Counted from the first letter of the stretch, positions 8,962 through 17,119 are shown. The stretch is DNA of 64,000 nt from JAJZOM01 sp046703545 (GCA_046703545.1 JBJKSX010000053.1:62001-126000); one strand, 5' to 3'. Notes: a model not told the origin generated them from the sequence alone. Numbers and translations: made by a program.

Positions 8962-9972
8962 ATGTCCATAGACGTCTCACAGTTAAGATACGGTGACGAA
9001 CTGATAAAGAGAGGATTTGCCAAGATGACAAAGGGCGGAGTTATAATGGATGTCACCACAGCTGAGCAGGCTAAGATTGCTGAATCAGCTGGAGCAGTTG
9101 CAGTTATGGCACTGGAAAGAGTCCCGGCGGACATTAGATCCGCTGGTGGAGTGGCCAGGATGGCTGACCCGGAAAAAATCAAGGAAATTCTTGACTCTGT
9201 TTCAATACCTGTAATGGCTAAAGTCAGGATTGGGCACATTTCCGAAGGCTACACACTTCAGGAACTGGGCGTTGACATGCTTGATGAAAGTGAAGTTCTC
9301 ACTCCAGCTGACCCGTTCTTCCACCTCTACAAGAAGGATTACAAGGTCCCTGTGGTTTGTGGTTGCAGAACACTTCCGGAAGCGGTGAGAAGGATCTTTG
9401 AAGGGGCAGCAATGATCAGGACCAAGGGAGAAGCGGGTACTGGCAATATAATCGAAGCCGTGAGGCACCTCAGGATGGTGAACGAGGAAATAGCCATTGT
9501 CAAGGACCTCAGCAATGAGGAATTGAAGAAAGTTGCAGAGACCGTCACCAGATCATATGCCAAGCTCAGGCAGCTGGCCTCAGAGGACCTTTTTGGAAGC
9601 GAAGATTACCTTACAGAGTACAACCTGTATGCAGGTTTCGGAGTGGAAAAGATTGAAAATGAGATACTTAAGGTCCTCAAGGAAGTCAAAAGAATGGGCA
9701 GGCTACCTGTTGTCAATTTTGCTGCAGGAGGAGTTGCCACACCTTCAGACGGCGCACTCATGATGAAAATGGGGATGGATGGTGTATTCGTAGGAAGCGG
9801 AATATTCAAGTCCACTGACCCAAAGAGCATGGCGAAGGCAGTTGTTGAAGCGGTAGAGAACTACGAAGATTACAAGATTATTGGAAAAGTCTCAACTGGC
9901 CTTGCAGGAATGCAGGGACTTGACATAGAACAGATGCCAAAGGAATCAAGACTCCAGGAAAGAGGCTGGTAA
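8962..9972 (+). CDS. pdxS: Pyridoxal 5'-phosphate synthase, lyase subunit PdxS
   Basis: PdxS condenses ribose 5-phosphate and glyceraldehyde 3-phosphate with ammonia to make pyridoxal phosphate. The 336-aa sequence shows the (beta/alpha)8 barrel with GGVIMDVTTAEQAKIAE, ALERVPADIR and the lysine in PVMAKVRIGH (about residue 89), plus the second catalytic region MIRTKGEAGTGN (about 151). It is longer than the roughly 290-aa bacterial form because of an insertion at about residues 185-230, as in several archaeal PdxS. The glutaminase partner PdxT is not adjacent. Confidence 0.96.
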   Translation: MSIDVSQLRYGDELIKRGFAKMTKGGVIMDVTTAEQAKIAESAGAVAVMALERVPADIRSAGGVARMADPEKIKEILDSVSIPVMAKVRIGHISEGYTLQELGVDMLDESEVLTPADPFFHLYKKDYKVPVVCGCRTLPEAVRRIFEGAAMIRTKGEAGTGNIIEAVRHLRMVNEEIAIVKDLSNEELKKVAETVTRSYAKLRQLASEDLFGSEDYLTEYNLYAGFGVEKIENEILKVLKEVKRMGRLPVVNFAAGGVATPSDGALMMKMGMDGVFVGSGIFKSTDPKSMAKAVVEAVENYEDYKIIGKVSTGLAGMQGLDIEQMPKESRLQERGW

Positions 9973-10008
9973 ATCATATATAATCTGGTCGACACCATCC
10001 TCATTCTT

Positions 10009-10713
10009 GTGATCCTGGCAATTTTATTTGTCTCCTCCAGGGTACTCAACATATTTGACCTGAAAGGGACTATAGCCGCCCTCATAGTGGGGCTTATAGT
10101 TGCTTTTCTCGGGTCTATTTCCTGGTTGGTGGTTCTCCTGGTATTTGCCATAACTTCTCATCTGGCCACCAAAGCATACTTCCAGATGAAGAAACAGCAC
10201 CACATACAGGAGGGCGAGGCTGGAGAAAGGCGGGTTTCAAACGTCTTTTATGCTGCCCTGATAGGCATAGTGTTTGCGGGGCTCAATTTCACAAATTTTA
10301 TGACACATTCATTTTATTTCCATTACTTCGAACTTTTCTCGGTATCGCTGGCGGTGGTGAATTCCGACACATTTGCATCAGAGATCGGTGTGGCTGACAA
10401 GAAAGTTTACATGATCACAAACTTGAGGAAAACCACGCCCGGAACCAATGGGGGAGTTTCCCTGTACGGAGAGGCAGCAGCCCTGCTTGGGGCGTTCATT
10501 GTGGCCATAACATATGGGCTGCTGAATTCAGCAGGTTTCAGCGTTGTAAAGGTACTTACAGTGGGTTTGCTTGGTTTTCTTGGATGCCAGATAGACAGCA
10601 TCCTTGGTGCAGCTTTTGAGAACAGGGGCAAGCTCAGCAAGGGAGAAGTCAATTTTCTCGCGGCATTTTCCTCTGTCCTCATAGCTGTTCCAATACTGTA
10701 TTTCACTTTCTAG
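10009..10713 (+). CDS. DUF92 (TIGR00297-like) membrane protein, possible polyprenyl-phosphate kinase
   Basis: Integral membrane protein of 234 aa with about six helices. Family signatures include GEAGERRVSNVFYAA (about 65), NSDTFASEIG (about 118), TNGGVSLYGEAAALLGA (about 145) and CQIDSILGAAFENRGK near the C-terminus. The plant DUF92 member VTE6 phosphorylates phytyl phosphate with CTP, so a role in isoprenoid phosphate salvage or lipid synthesis is a family-based hypothesis. The frame opens at the pdxS stop: GTG at 10009 is the first conventional start, but a CTG at 9985 would add eight hydrophobic residues, so the exact start is uncertain. It probably shares the pdxS transcript. Confidence 0.8.
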   Translation: MILAILFVSSRVLNIFDLKGTIAALIVGLIVAFLGSISWLVVLLVFAITSHLATKAYFQMKKQHHIQEGEAGERRVSNVFYAALIGIVFAGLNFTNFMTHSFYFHYFELFSVSLAVVNSDTFASEIGVADKKVYMITNLRKTTPGTNGGVSLYGEAAALLGAFIVAITYGLLNSAGFSVVKVLTVGLLGFLGCQIDSILGAAFENRGKLSKGEVNFLAAFSSVLIAVPILYFTF

Positions 10714-10798
10714 ACAGCGCAGAATAATGGTGAACTTAACCGTCAATTTGTTTTCCAAAGTTGCCTTTAAAGAAAAATAAAAAGTTTGGGAAAGTCGC

Positions 10799-11434
10799 TT
10801 AGACTTTCGTGAATTGTATTGAGGCAATCGCTGAATCAGCGCCTGTTGCACCGTTGACAACTGCAGTAAGAATCTCCCCGCTCTTCATCAGCTTTATGGC
10901 AGTGGAGTTCAGGGACAAAGTCAGGTTATAGGTGTAAGCGCCACCTGTGTATGTTACATCCTTGGAAACTGATTGGAACAGGCTGTAAGTGAGGTTCTGG
11001 TTTGCGTATAGGCTTGCAAGCCTGGTTGCGTTCTCAGCAAGGCTGGCATTAACCGTAGCATTCAAGGTTCCCCCTGATGAGATAGTGTTGTTCACAGATT
11101 CATTGTAGATTTTGTTGTAAAAAGCAGTGAAAGTCGCATTGTATGCAGAGCTGTTCACAATTGATGGTGCAACAACAGTGATATTCAGAGGCCCGCTGGC
11201 TGCCACAAGTGCAAAGCTGATGCTGAAGCTAACATTTGTGGTCGACTGTGTCACATTTGCAATGAATGTCTGGTTGCTGCCCTGGAAGTAACCATTGATT
11301 CCGGTGGCAGTAATGCCCTGAACCGTGGTTGCGGCATTTGAAGTCTTGAGTATGTGGGAAGTGCCAAAAGCACCGCCAATGATAATCACAGCAATGATAG
11401 CGAATCCAATCCATCCTTTCAAATTGCTTGCCAT
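10799..11434 (-). CDS. Membrane-anchored extracytoplasmic protein in the bc operon
   Basis: Not recognised. The 211-aa product has an N-terminal membrane anchor at about residues 9-29 (WIGFAIIAVIIIGGAFGTSH) and then a Thr/Ser/Asn/Ala-rich domain predicted to lie outside the membrane, with many N-x-S/T sequons and no cysteines, typical of exported Thermoplasmatales proteins. It starts 7 nt after the crotonase-like gene, at the end of the Rieske/cytochrome b gene set, so it is probably co-transcribed. A role as an accessory factor on the outer face, near the quinol-oxidising side of the complex, is inference from position only. Confidence 0.65.
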   Translation of the reverse strand: MASNLKGWIGFAIIAVIIIGGAFGTSHILKTSNAATTVQGITATGINGYFQGSNQTFIANVTQSTTNVSFSISFALVAASGPLNITVVAPSIVNSSAYNATFTAFYNKIYNESVNNTISSGGTLNATVNASLAENATRLASLYANQNLTYSLFQSVSKDVTYTGGAYTYNLTLSLNSTAIKLMKSGEILTAVVNGATGADSAIASIQFTKV

Positions 11435-11441
11435 ATTAATT

Positions 11442-12119
11442 TCAGTCTCCCGTTTCCTTTGATTTTGTCAATACACTGTTCTCGCTCAGTCTGGACAGTA
11501 TGGCTATGTGTTCCTCTCCAACAGCCTCCCTGACAAACCTGAGACGATTCTTTCTCCTCAATACGAGGTTGTTGCTGCAAATCTCCTGTATCTTTGTCTT
11601 GGACAGCCCAAGGAGGTCAGAGCCAGGGAAAACATAGTCACAGTTCACATTTTCAGTTGCCCTCGAAATTTCAACGCCATTGAATTTCAGTGAAGAAAGT
11701 GAACCCCCCATAGAAAACATGTAGGATGGGTTGAATCCGAGCTTTGCCTCAGGCGAAGAAATTATTGTGTCACAGAGAAGTGCAATTTCGTAGCCCGTGT
11801 CAATTGCATCCCCATTCACTATTGCGTTGATAGGCTTTTCCAGAGAGTAAATTACCGAAGCCAGTGCCCTGAGTGAGCTGAGAAGCTCAGTTGGGTTTTC
11901 CCAGTTCCCTATTTCCCGGCAGAAGACCTCGTTCTGCCCCGTTATTGCTATGCTCTTTATTGAGGGGTCTATGGATGCTGTACTCAGAGCCATCACCAGC
12001 TCGTCTATTGTATTCTTCCGGATTTTCCCTTCGGACGATGAACGGATCACTATGAGCCCTATATCCTCCTCTCTCCAGAAGGAGACATCGTCGAAGCCCT
12101 TCACTCTGATATCACTCAT
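11442..12119 (-). CDS. Divergent crotonase-fold (enoyl-CoA hydratase-like) protein
   Basis: The 225-aa sequence has the crotonase layout: an N-terminal strand region IGLIVIRSSS, the SIAITG strand, and PINAIVNGDAIDTGYEIALLCD (about 97-118, quoted for its pattern), which aligns with the PVIAAVNG-ALGGG-ELALACD core of enoyl-CoA hydratases. The glycine-rich oxyanion-hole stretch is replaced by DAIDTG, and the usual catalytic glutamates in the following helix are not evident. The C-terminal helices are also short. It may be inactive on CoA substrates or have a structural role. It overlaps the end of the cytochrome b gene by 8 nt, so it belongs to the bc operon. Confidence 0.65.
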   Translation of the reverse strand: MSDIRVKGFDDVSFWREEDIGLIVIRSSSEGKIRKNTIDELVMALSTASIDPSIKSIAITGQNEVFCREIGNWENPTELLSSLRALASVIYSLEKPINAIVNGDAIDTGYEIALLCDTIISSPEAKLGFNPSYMFSMGGSLSSLKFNGVEISRATENVNCDYVFPGSDLLGLSKTKIQEICSNNLVLRRKNRLRFVREAVGEEHIAILSRLSENSVLTKSKETGD

Positions 12120-13785
12120 TGTAGAACGCCGCCCTGTAAACTCTCATGATTGTTCCAGCGAGTATAAGGACAAACCCTACCCCAATTCCGAATTCAGCAT
12201 TTGGAACGGCCCCTATTGGGTCCAGCTGGAATATGAGGTACGTGATTATGACAGTCCCTACCGCCATAATTCCTGAAAGAACCATTGCTACAGTCTTGCT
12301 CATGTGGTATGTGTTCTCGCTCTCTTTCTTCTTTTCGTAATCGCTTGAGAGATTTGCAGATTTCATTGTGCCTATGGCCCCGAAAACCATGACTCCGCCG
12401 GTGAAAATGGAGGAAACCAGGTTAAGCCCATCTGTGTGCACCAGGCTCACCGTGAAATTCTGCCCAAAGGAATACACAGCGTATATCATAATGAAGAGGA
12501 ATATCAGGAAAGATGTTGTGACCTTTCCGGGAGTAACCTTGAATTTCCCCTTTTTGTACATCCTTGACAGGAAAGTCACTCCAGCGACAACTATCACAAA
12601 TGGGGGCAACAGGATTGCGATGACCTCCGAAGTGGGTATCTGGACTCCGGGAGTAAGGGCTCCCCAGGCTGAAAGAATTATCATGTAAATGATGCCCAGT
12701 ATCCCGAACGAAGTAACCAGCGGCCTGGAAAGGGGATGAAGGTCATCATTTGTATCAATGAATGGTAGAAGCAGGAAGTAAACCAGTGGGACTATGCCAA
12801 ACACTGCTGTGGCTGCAAGGGCTGAAAGAGGCCCAGCTGCACTGAACAGGTTGAAGTCCACTGCTTTGTAGACGAAAAGAAGGAACCATGGTGGATAAGC
12901 AGGAACGTATGCTGCCAGAGGGCTGCTCGGGGAAACCTGCGGGAATGGGGAGAAAAGTGCAGGAACATGGGGCAGCAGTGCTATGACTGATGGTATGAGC
13001 ATCAGCAAACCGAAGCTATACATTGCCAGCTGAGTCATGAACCCGAAGTTGTATGGGTACCACTTCTTGTGCTTCTCTTCCTCTGTGTCCACTGCGGGAG
13101 CCTTGTGGTTGACGTCCTTGTGTGACGGCATTATTCCATTGGCTTCTGCAAGCCAGAAGTGGGCACCAAAGAGCAGTCCTATCATGAGAACCAGTATGAC
13201 ATGCCAGGCAAGCATGTGTATGAAGAGGCTTGTTGAAGTCCCATTGCCGAAGAATATGGCTTCAAGGGAGTTCCCCAGGAATGGTGTTGCCTGAGCTATT
13301 CCTCTTCCCACATCTGTGGCATCGAATGAAAGGACGTCTCCCGTCATCGAGTAACCGAAGAATCCAACACCTATTGTCACTGCAAGAAGAAGAACGCCAA
13401 TTACCCACTGAAGTTGCCTTGGTTTCTTGTAAGAACCAAAGAAATAATTTCTGTACATATGCACATAGATGAGGAATATCATTGCATATGCACCGTAAAG
13501 GTGGGTGGTTAGCATGAATGAACCAAACGGAACGGATGCGATTATTGCCTCCGTTGATGCGTAGGCTTCACTGGGGTTGTAATAAAGAAGCAGGAGCAGG
13601 CCGGTGATAATCTGGTACACGAATGCCATGCTTATGAGGGCACCTGTCCAATACCAGATGCCACCTCTCTTTCTCATGTAGTCCGGAACTTTTTTGAGTG
13701 GAAGTTCCTCAATCTTTAGTGGATCTTCACCCAATATCTCACTGGGTTTTGGTATCTTAATTAAACTGAATTTGTCTTTAGCCAT
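12112..13785 (-). CDS. Cytochrome b of a bc-type quinol-oxidising complex
   Basis: A 557-aa membrane protein and the di-haem subunit of a bc1-like complex. Helix B carries H-x13-H in HLYGAYAMIFLIYVH (about residues 95-109), and helix D carries a second H-x13-H pair in HVILVLMIGLLFGAH (about 195-209), giving bis-His ligands for two haems. The Qo-site PEWY motif appears as PPWF in AYPPWFLLFVYK (about 295). Extra helices make it longer than mitochondrial cytochrome b, as in other archaeal respiratory cytochromes. The Rieske gene ends 10 nt upstream. No cytochrome c1 gene follows, so the electron acceptor must be encoded elsewhere. Confidence 0.93.
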   Translation of the reverse strand: MAKDKFSLIKIPKPSEILGEDPLKIEELPLKKVPDYMRKRGGIWYWTGALISMAFVYQIITGLLLLLYYNPSEAYASTEAIIASVPFGSFMLTTHLYGAYAMIFLIYVHMYRNYFFGSYKKPRQLQWVIGVLLLAVTIGVGFFGYSMTGDVLSFDATDVGRGIAQATPFLGNSLEAIFFGNGTSTSLFIHMLAWHVILVLMIGLLFGAHFWLAEANGIMPSHKDVNHKAPAVDTEEEKHKKWYPYNFGFMTQLAMYSFGLLMLIPSVIALLPHVPALFSPFPQVSPSSPLAAYVPAYPPWFLLFVYKAVDFNLFSAAGPLSALAATAVFGIVPLVYFLLLPFIDTNDDLHPLSRPLVTSFGILGIIYMIILSAWGALTPGVQIPTSEVIAILLPPFVIVVAGVTFLSRMYKKGKFKVTPGKVTTSFLIFLFIMIYAVYSFGQNFTVSLVHTDGLNLVSSIFTGGVMVFGAIGTMKSANLSSDYEKKKESENTYHMSKTVAMVLSGIMAVGTVIITYLIFQLDPIGAVPNAEFGIGVGFVLILAGTIMRVYRAAFYNE

Positions 13786-13795
13786 TCAAACCACC

Positions 13796-14536
13796 TCATG
13801 CTCCTCCCGTGTCAACCGTTGTGACAGGGGTTGTAGTAGTGCCCGAAGGGAATGGTGTTCCTCCTGAGAGATCACTTGGTTTCCCATAGATTGTGGGCCC
13901 TATCATGCTCTTGACACTGTAAGTGTCTGTGGCAGGGTCGAAATCGAGAACCACGTTGGGAAGAGGCTTGGCTGTAGGTCCGGTGACAACTCCTGCACCC
14001 TTTGCAGGATCATAGGTGCTCCCGTGGCAGTTGCAGTGTATGTAACCTGTTGTAAGTTTTGGAAGTTCTGGATGGCCGGGTATGGAGACCCCGCCAACAT
14101 AATAATGAATAATTGGGGGAACACAACCCAAATGCTGGCATATTGCACTGAATGAAACCATTGAGCCATAAGGCCCTACCCCACCTGGTGATCTGAACGT
14201 TCCTCCCGTAGCAGGGACACCAACATTGTGTGAGCCTATCCTCACATCATTGTTGCTCTCGTCCCCGATCCTGATAAGGAAATTCGGGTCATTGTCAAGT
14301 GGGTAATAGAATATGTACGCCTTGGTGCTGTTCACCTTTACATCTGAGGTATGTATCGGCTGGCCGGTAACATCATCGACTAGTGTCAAAGTTGGAAAAG
14401 AACTAAGTCCAGCCGCTGGGGTTATAACATTCTGAACCACGCCCTTAAGAACACCAACGACAGCAGCACCGGCAGAAACCACGATCATTGCCTTCAGGAA
14501 ATTCCGTTTTCCCTGATCTACTGGCTCATCGTCCAT
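13796..14536 (-). CDS. Rieske iron-sulfur protein
   Basis: Carries the [2Fe-2S] cluster that takes electrons from quinol in the bc complex. The 246-aa protein has an N-terminal KRNFLKAMIVVSAGAAVVG segment (residues 10-28), a twin-arginine-like signal/anchor in which KR replaces RR. The ligand boxes are CQHLGC (about 131) and CNCHGS (about 165), with both Cys-x-His pairs and the disulfide cysteines intact. Asparagine replaces the usual proline in the second box. The C-terminus has a low-complexity Thr/Pro/Gly tail. A TATA element about 24 nt upstream makes this the first gene of the operon. Confidence 0.95.
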   Translation of the reverse strand: MDDEPVDQGKRNFLKAMIVVSAGAAVVGVLKGVVQNVITPAAGLSSFPTLTLVDDVTGQPIHTSDVKVNSTKAYIFYYPLDNDPNFLIRIGDESNNDVRIGSHNVGVPATGGTFRSPGGVGPYGSMVSFSAICQHLGCVPPIIHYYVGGVSIPGHPELPKLTTGYIHCNCHGSTYDPAKGAGVVTGPTAKPLPNVVLDFDPATDTYSVKSMIGPTIYGKPSDLSGGTPFPSGTTTTPVTTVDTGGA

Positions 14537-14554
14537 GACAGATGAATAAGACTA

Positions 14555-14564
14555 CTGTATAAGT
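14555..14564 (-). promoter_or_regulatory. TATA element of the Rieske/cytochrome b operon
   Basis: On the minus strand ACTTATACAG lies about 24 nt before the Rieske ATG, the spacing expected for a leaderless message. Confidence 0.5.
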
Positions 14565-14662
14565 TTTTTTGGAGGTATCCCTAATTTTCCAATAGTGTAT
14601 TTATCCTATCCCTAACAGGTGAGGTATAACTCAATGACCAAAGAAATCAGGATATCCAGAAA

Positions 14663-14672
14663 TCCTAATATA
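14663..14672 (+). promoter_or_regulatory. TATA element of the 14693 gene
   Basis: TCCTAATATA is about 25 nt before the ATG at 14693. Confidence 0.45.
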
Positions 14673-14692
14673 CTGGAATCGCATATTATGTT

Positions 14693-15157
14693 ATGGCAGA
14701 ATCAGAGAAGAACAAAAACAAGACAGAAGAGGAGAAGCAGAACATATCGGTAAAGGGGGTAAGGAAGGACATTTATTCAAGAGTGCTTAACTTGACACGG
14801 GAAACTGGACAGACTCTTGGAGACATAACAAATGAGGCCTACAGGACCTTTCTTTCTGGCTTGGATGGGGCAGTCCATCTCTCAAAGAACTTTTTTGAGG
14901 GGGCAACACAAAGCCACGTAAAGTATGTTGAGAACATAAAATCGCTCACTCTTGAGAAGAAAGACATTGAGGAATTCCCTGGCAAGGTTGCCTTCAGGAA
15001 CATGGACACACTGGTACTGAAGGACCTGACTACTGAGGATGTCGAGAAGCACATATCATCAATATCCAACGTGAAAGTTGTCAAGATACCCAAATCTGTG
15101 AGCAAGGCCTCCATAGTCTTGAGATCATCATATATAGATGAAATCCAGGAGATGTGA
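14693..15157 (+). CDS. Small hypothetical protein with possible ribbon-helix-helix-like N-terminus
   Basis: Not assigned to a known family. The 154-aa product begins with a highly charged K/E tail (residues 1-20). A segment ISVKGVRKDIYSRVLNLTRE-TGQTLGDITNEAYRTFL (about 20-57) has the strand-helix-helix pattern of ribbon-helix-helix DNA-binding domains, though the fit is from pattern only. The rest alternates charged helices and strands and has no cysteines or membrane segments. It stands alone between the divergent Rieske promoter and tRNA-Val, with its own TATA element. Confidence 0.65.
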   Translation: MAESEKNKNKTEEEKQNISVKGVRKDIYSRVLNLTRETGQTLGDITNEAYRTFLSGLDGAVHLSKNFFEGATQSHVKYVENIKSLTLEKKDIEEFPGKVAFRNMDTLVLKDLTTEDVEKHISSISNVKVVKIPKSVSKASIVLRSSYIDEIQEM

Positions 15158-15219
15158 GAATACCGCAAATGCGTGAAAATAATATATCCCATGGGAATAC
15201 TGAGAACTGCAACCCTGCA

Positions 15220-15292
15220 GGGCTCGTAGTCTAGTGGTTATGATACCGCCCTTACAAGGCGGTGGTCACCGGTTCAAATCCGGTCGGGCCCA
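15220..15292 (+). tRNA. tRNA-Val (anticodon TAC)
   Basis: A 73-nt cloverleaf. The acceptor stem GGGCTCG pairs with CGGGCCC, including one G-U pair. The anticodon stem CCGCC/GGCGG closes a CTTACAA loop with anticodon TAC. The T stem ACCGG/CCGGT closes TTCAAAT. The discriminator is A, CCA is not encoded, and there is no intron. Confidence 0.96.
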
Positions 15293-15331
15293 TTAACAAA
15301 CCACATGGTCAGCCCCCAATGAGATACCAAG

Positions 15332-15341
15332 ATTTTTATAT
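15332..15341 (+). promoter_or_regulatory. TATA element of the 15363 gene
   Basis: TTTTTATATT is about 26 nt before the ATG at 15363, between tRNA-Val and the gene. Confidence 0.5.
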
Positions 15342-15362
15342 TGCAATATTTTTTTATTTCCT

Positions 15363-15887
15363 ATGGAAATTATAGGGAGCATCGACAATGCTTTTCATGT
15401 TGGAATAGGGCATAATAGCGGCGTTTTTCATCTCATTTTTACAGACCACCAGTTTGTTGCGGCTCAGGTAATGACTGCCAAGGAAAGGCACAAGAGAATG
15501 AGAATTGCACAATACACTCCGCTTGAAGCCGTGAGCCCCATGCTTGGAGCTGTATCCACATACAAGGCCGTCAAGAATGAAACAATGGCCATGCTCGAGG
15601 ACGGAATGGCCAGAGGTATTGAAATAGAGAAAAACCTGGATGGATACATTGGAACTTCACCAGCAGGCCTTCTAACCTTGGATTATGAGGCAATCGACAA
15701 TGCTGAATTCAAGCAGGGCACCAATCTGAGCCTGGCCAGCCTTGAACTTTTCACCCATGGCAAGAAATGGAAATACCACCTCATCCACAACAATTTTGAA
15801 AAAAGTGGGAAACTTGATGAAGACACTCTTCAGCGTTATATGAATACGCTTCAGAATGCATTCCAGGAGAAATTGAGCGTCAGATAA
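15363..15887 (+). CDS. Hypothetical soluble protein
   Basis: I do not recognise this 174-aa protein. The N-terminal 45 residues read as alternating beta strands (EIIGSIDNAFHVGIGHNSGVFHLIF). A basic KERHKRMRIAQY patch follows, then helices, and a C-terminal part with a FTHGKKWKYHLIHNN strand pair. There is no signal peptide, membrane segment or cysteine pair. The shape resembles small archaeal beta-barrel/helix proteins, but no function can be given. A TATA element supports expression from its own promoter. It converges on the 15906 gene with 18 nt between stops. Confidence 0.65.
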   Translation: MEIIGSIDNAFHVGIGHNSGVFHLIFTDHQFVAAQVMTAKERHKRMRIAQYTPLEAVSPMLGAVSTYKAVKNETMAMLEDGMARGIEIEKNLDGYIGTSPAGLLTLDYEAIDNAEFKQGTNLSLASLELFTHGKKWKYHLIHNNFEKSGKLDEDTLQRYMNTLQNAFQEKLSVR

Positions 15888-15905
15888 TCCGAAAGCCAGA
15901 TTGGC

Positions 15906-16325
15906 CTAGAAGATGCCTTTTGTCAGAACTGCCCTCTGGAATTCCACCAGATGCCTGTGAGGCCTGTTGACATTCAAAGACATCTTCCCTTTGTAAAACT
16001 GCGCTTCAGTCTCATAATCTTTGTGAAATCCAGTTACAAGAAAGGATACCGTCTCTGCATCATCAAGGGAAAGGTCCTCGGACAATTCATTGAAGACCCC
16101 GAGATTTCCATCATCCATCCTTATTTCTGCAAATCCAAACTTCACGACGTAGCTGTTTCCTTGTGAAGAGTATTCCACTTCCCCATGTGCTTTTGCATTC
16201 TGGAATAGGATTTCTAGTATCTTTTCGGACAGGAGATTAAGTTCCTTGACAGGAGTCTCTGAGCCAATATCCTGTAAGGATTTTGCCGCATCTTTCTCAA
16301 ACTTTGACAGGTCTTCTGTATTCAT
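15906..16325 (-). CDS. Hypothetical soluble protein
   Basis: An unrecognised, mostly acidic protein of about 139 aa. An N-terminal helical part (MNTEDLSKFEKDAAKSLQDI) is followed by a beta-rich middle (YVVKFGFAEIRMDDGNLGVF) and a C-terminal part with a basic end. I start it at the ATG at 16325 rather than at 16400, because a minus-strand TATA element at about 16353-16363 lies between them and the shorter protein loses a Cys/Trp-rich leader that looks non-coding. It is divergent from the phosphoribosyltransferase gene. Confidence 0.6.
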   Translation of the reverse strand: MNTEDLSKFEKDAAKSLQDIGSETPVKELNLLSEKILEILFQNAKAHGEVEYSSQGNSYVVKFGFAEIRMDDGNLGVFNELSEDLSLDDAETVSFLVTGFHKDYETEAQFYKGKMSLNVNRPHRHLVEFQRAVLTKGIF

Positions 16326-16352
16326 GCTCTCATAAGAAAATATGCGGGAGAG

Positions 16353-16363
16353 ATATATAATTA
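16353..16363 (-). promoter_or_regulatory. TATA element setting the start of the 15906-16325 gene
   Basis: Minus-strand TAATTATATAT lies about 30 nt before the ATG at 16325. A transcript from here cannot include the in-frame ATG at 16400. Confidence 0.5.
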
Positions 16364-16430
16364 CCCTTTGCCAACATAAATGATTCAACCCACACTTCAT
16401 TGTATTTCTTTTTCAAATTAGAGCTCCACT

Positions 16431-16439
16431 ACTTATACT
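16431..16439 (+). promoter_or_regulatory. TATA element of the phosphoribosyltransferase gene
   Basis: CTTATACTC lies about 25 nt before the ATG at 16460 and supports that internal start over the in-frame ATG at 16400. Confidence 0.4.
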
Positions 16440-16459
16440 CAGCAGTCCTAGTAAAATAC

Positions 16460-17119
16460 ATGTTCAGGGACAGGCAGGATGCCGGAAGGAAATTGGCAGC
16501 AAGACTGTCGGGGTACAGGGCAGAAAAATGCATTGTCTATGGGCTCCCAAGAGGCGGAGTGCCGGTGGCGTATGAAATTGCATTGGAACTTAAAAAACCC
16601 CTTGAAGCCCTTATTGTAAGGAAGATTGGCTTGCCCGGGCAGGAAGAAGTAGCTCTGGGCGCCATTACTGAAGGGACTCCACCTGCATTATATTTCAATT
16701 CTGACCTGATGAGCCGCTTGGGCATGACCGAAACCTCCGTGAAGGATACGGTTGACAGGAGAGTGAAGGAGATTTCAGAGATGCAGTACCTCTACCGAGA
16801 ATCCGGAAAAATGAAGGTTGACGAGGAGGCTGTGGCACTGGTGGTGGATGATGGAATTGCAACAGGTGCTACAATGAGGGCTGCAGTCAACCTGCTAAAG
16901 AGTATCGGCCAGAAGAAGATCGTCATAGCTGTTCCGGTTTCACAGGTGTCGGTCTTGGAAGAAATGGTTGAGATAGTGGATGAAGTTGTCTGCCTTGAGC
17001 CGGTTCTGAACCTTTACGCTGTCGGGGAGTTCTATTATGATTTCTCCCAGGTCTCACATGAGACGGTCATACAAATGCTCAGGAACAGTGAGGAGCAGCT
17101 CATGAATTTGCCTCACTAG
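16460..17119 (+). CDS. Type I phosphoribosyltransferase domain protein
   Basis: A protein of about 219 aa. The PRPP-binding loop is VALVVDDGIATGATM (about residues 127-141), with two acidic residues followed by the GIATGAT loop. An N-terminal FRDRQDAGRKLAARL motif and LPRGGVPVAYEIA (about 30-42) are typical of the stand-alone PRTase family annotated as predicted phosphoribosyltransferases, which lack a known base specificity. A hood region at about 60-115 is present. The substrate is unknown. The longer frame from 16400 would add twenty residues unlike the family. Confidence 0.82.
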   Translation: MFRDRQDAGRKLAARLSGYRAEKCIVYGLPRGGVPVAYEIALELKKPLEALIVRKIGLPGQEEVALGAITEGTPPALYFNSDLMSRLGMTETSVKDTVDRRVKEISEMQYLYRESGKMKVDEEAVALVVDDGIATGATMRAAVNLLKSIGQKKIVIAVPVSQVSVLEEMVEIVDEVVCLEPVLNLYAVGEFYYDFSQVSHETVIQMLRNSEEQLMNLPH

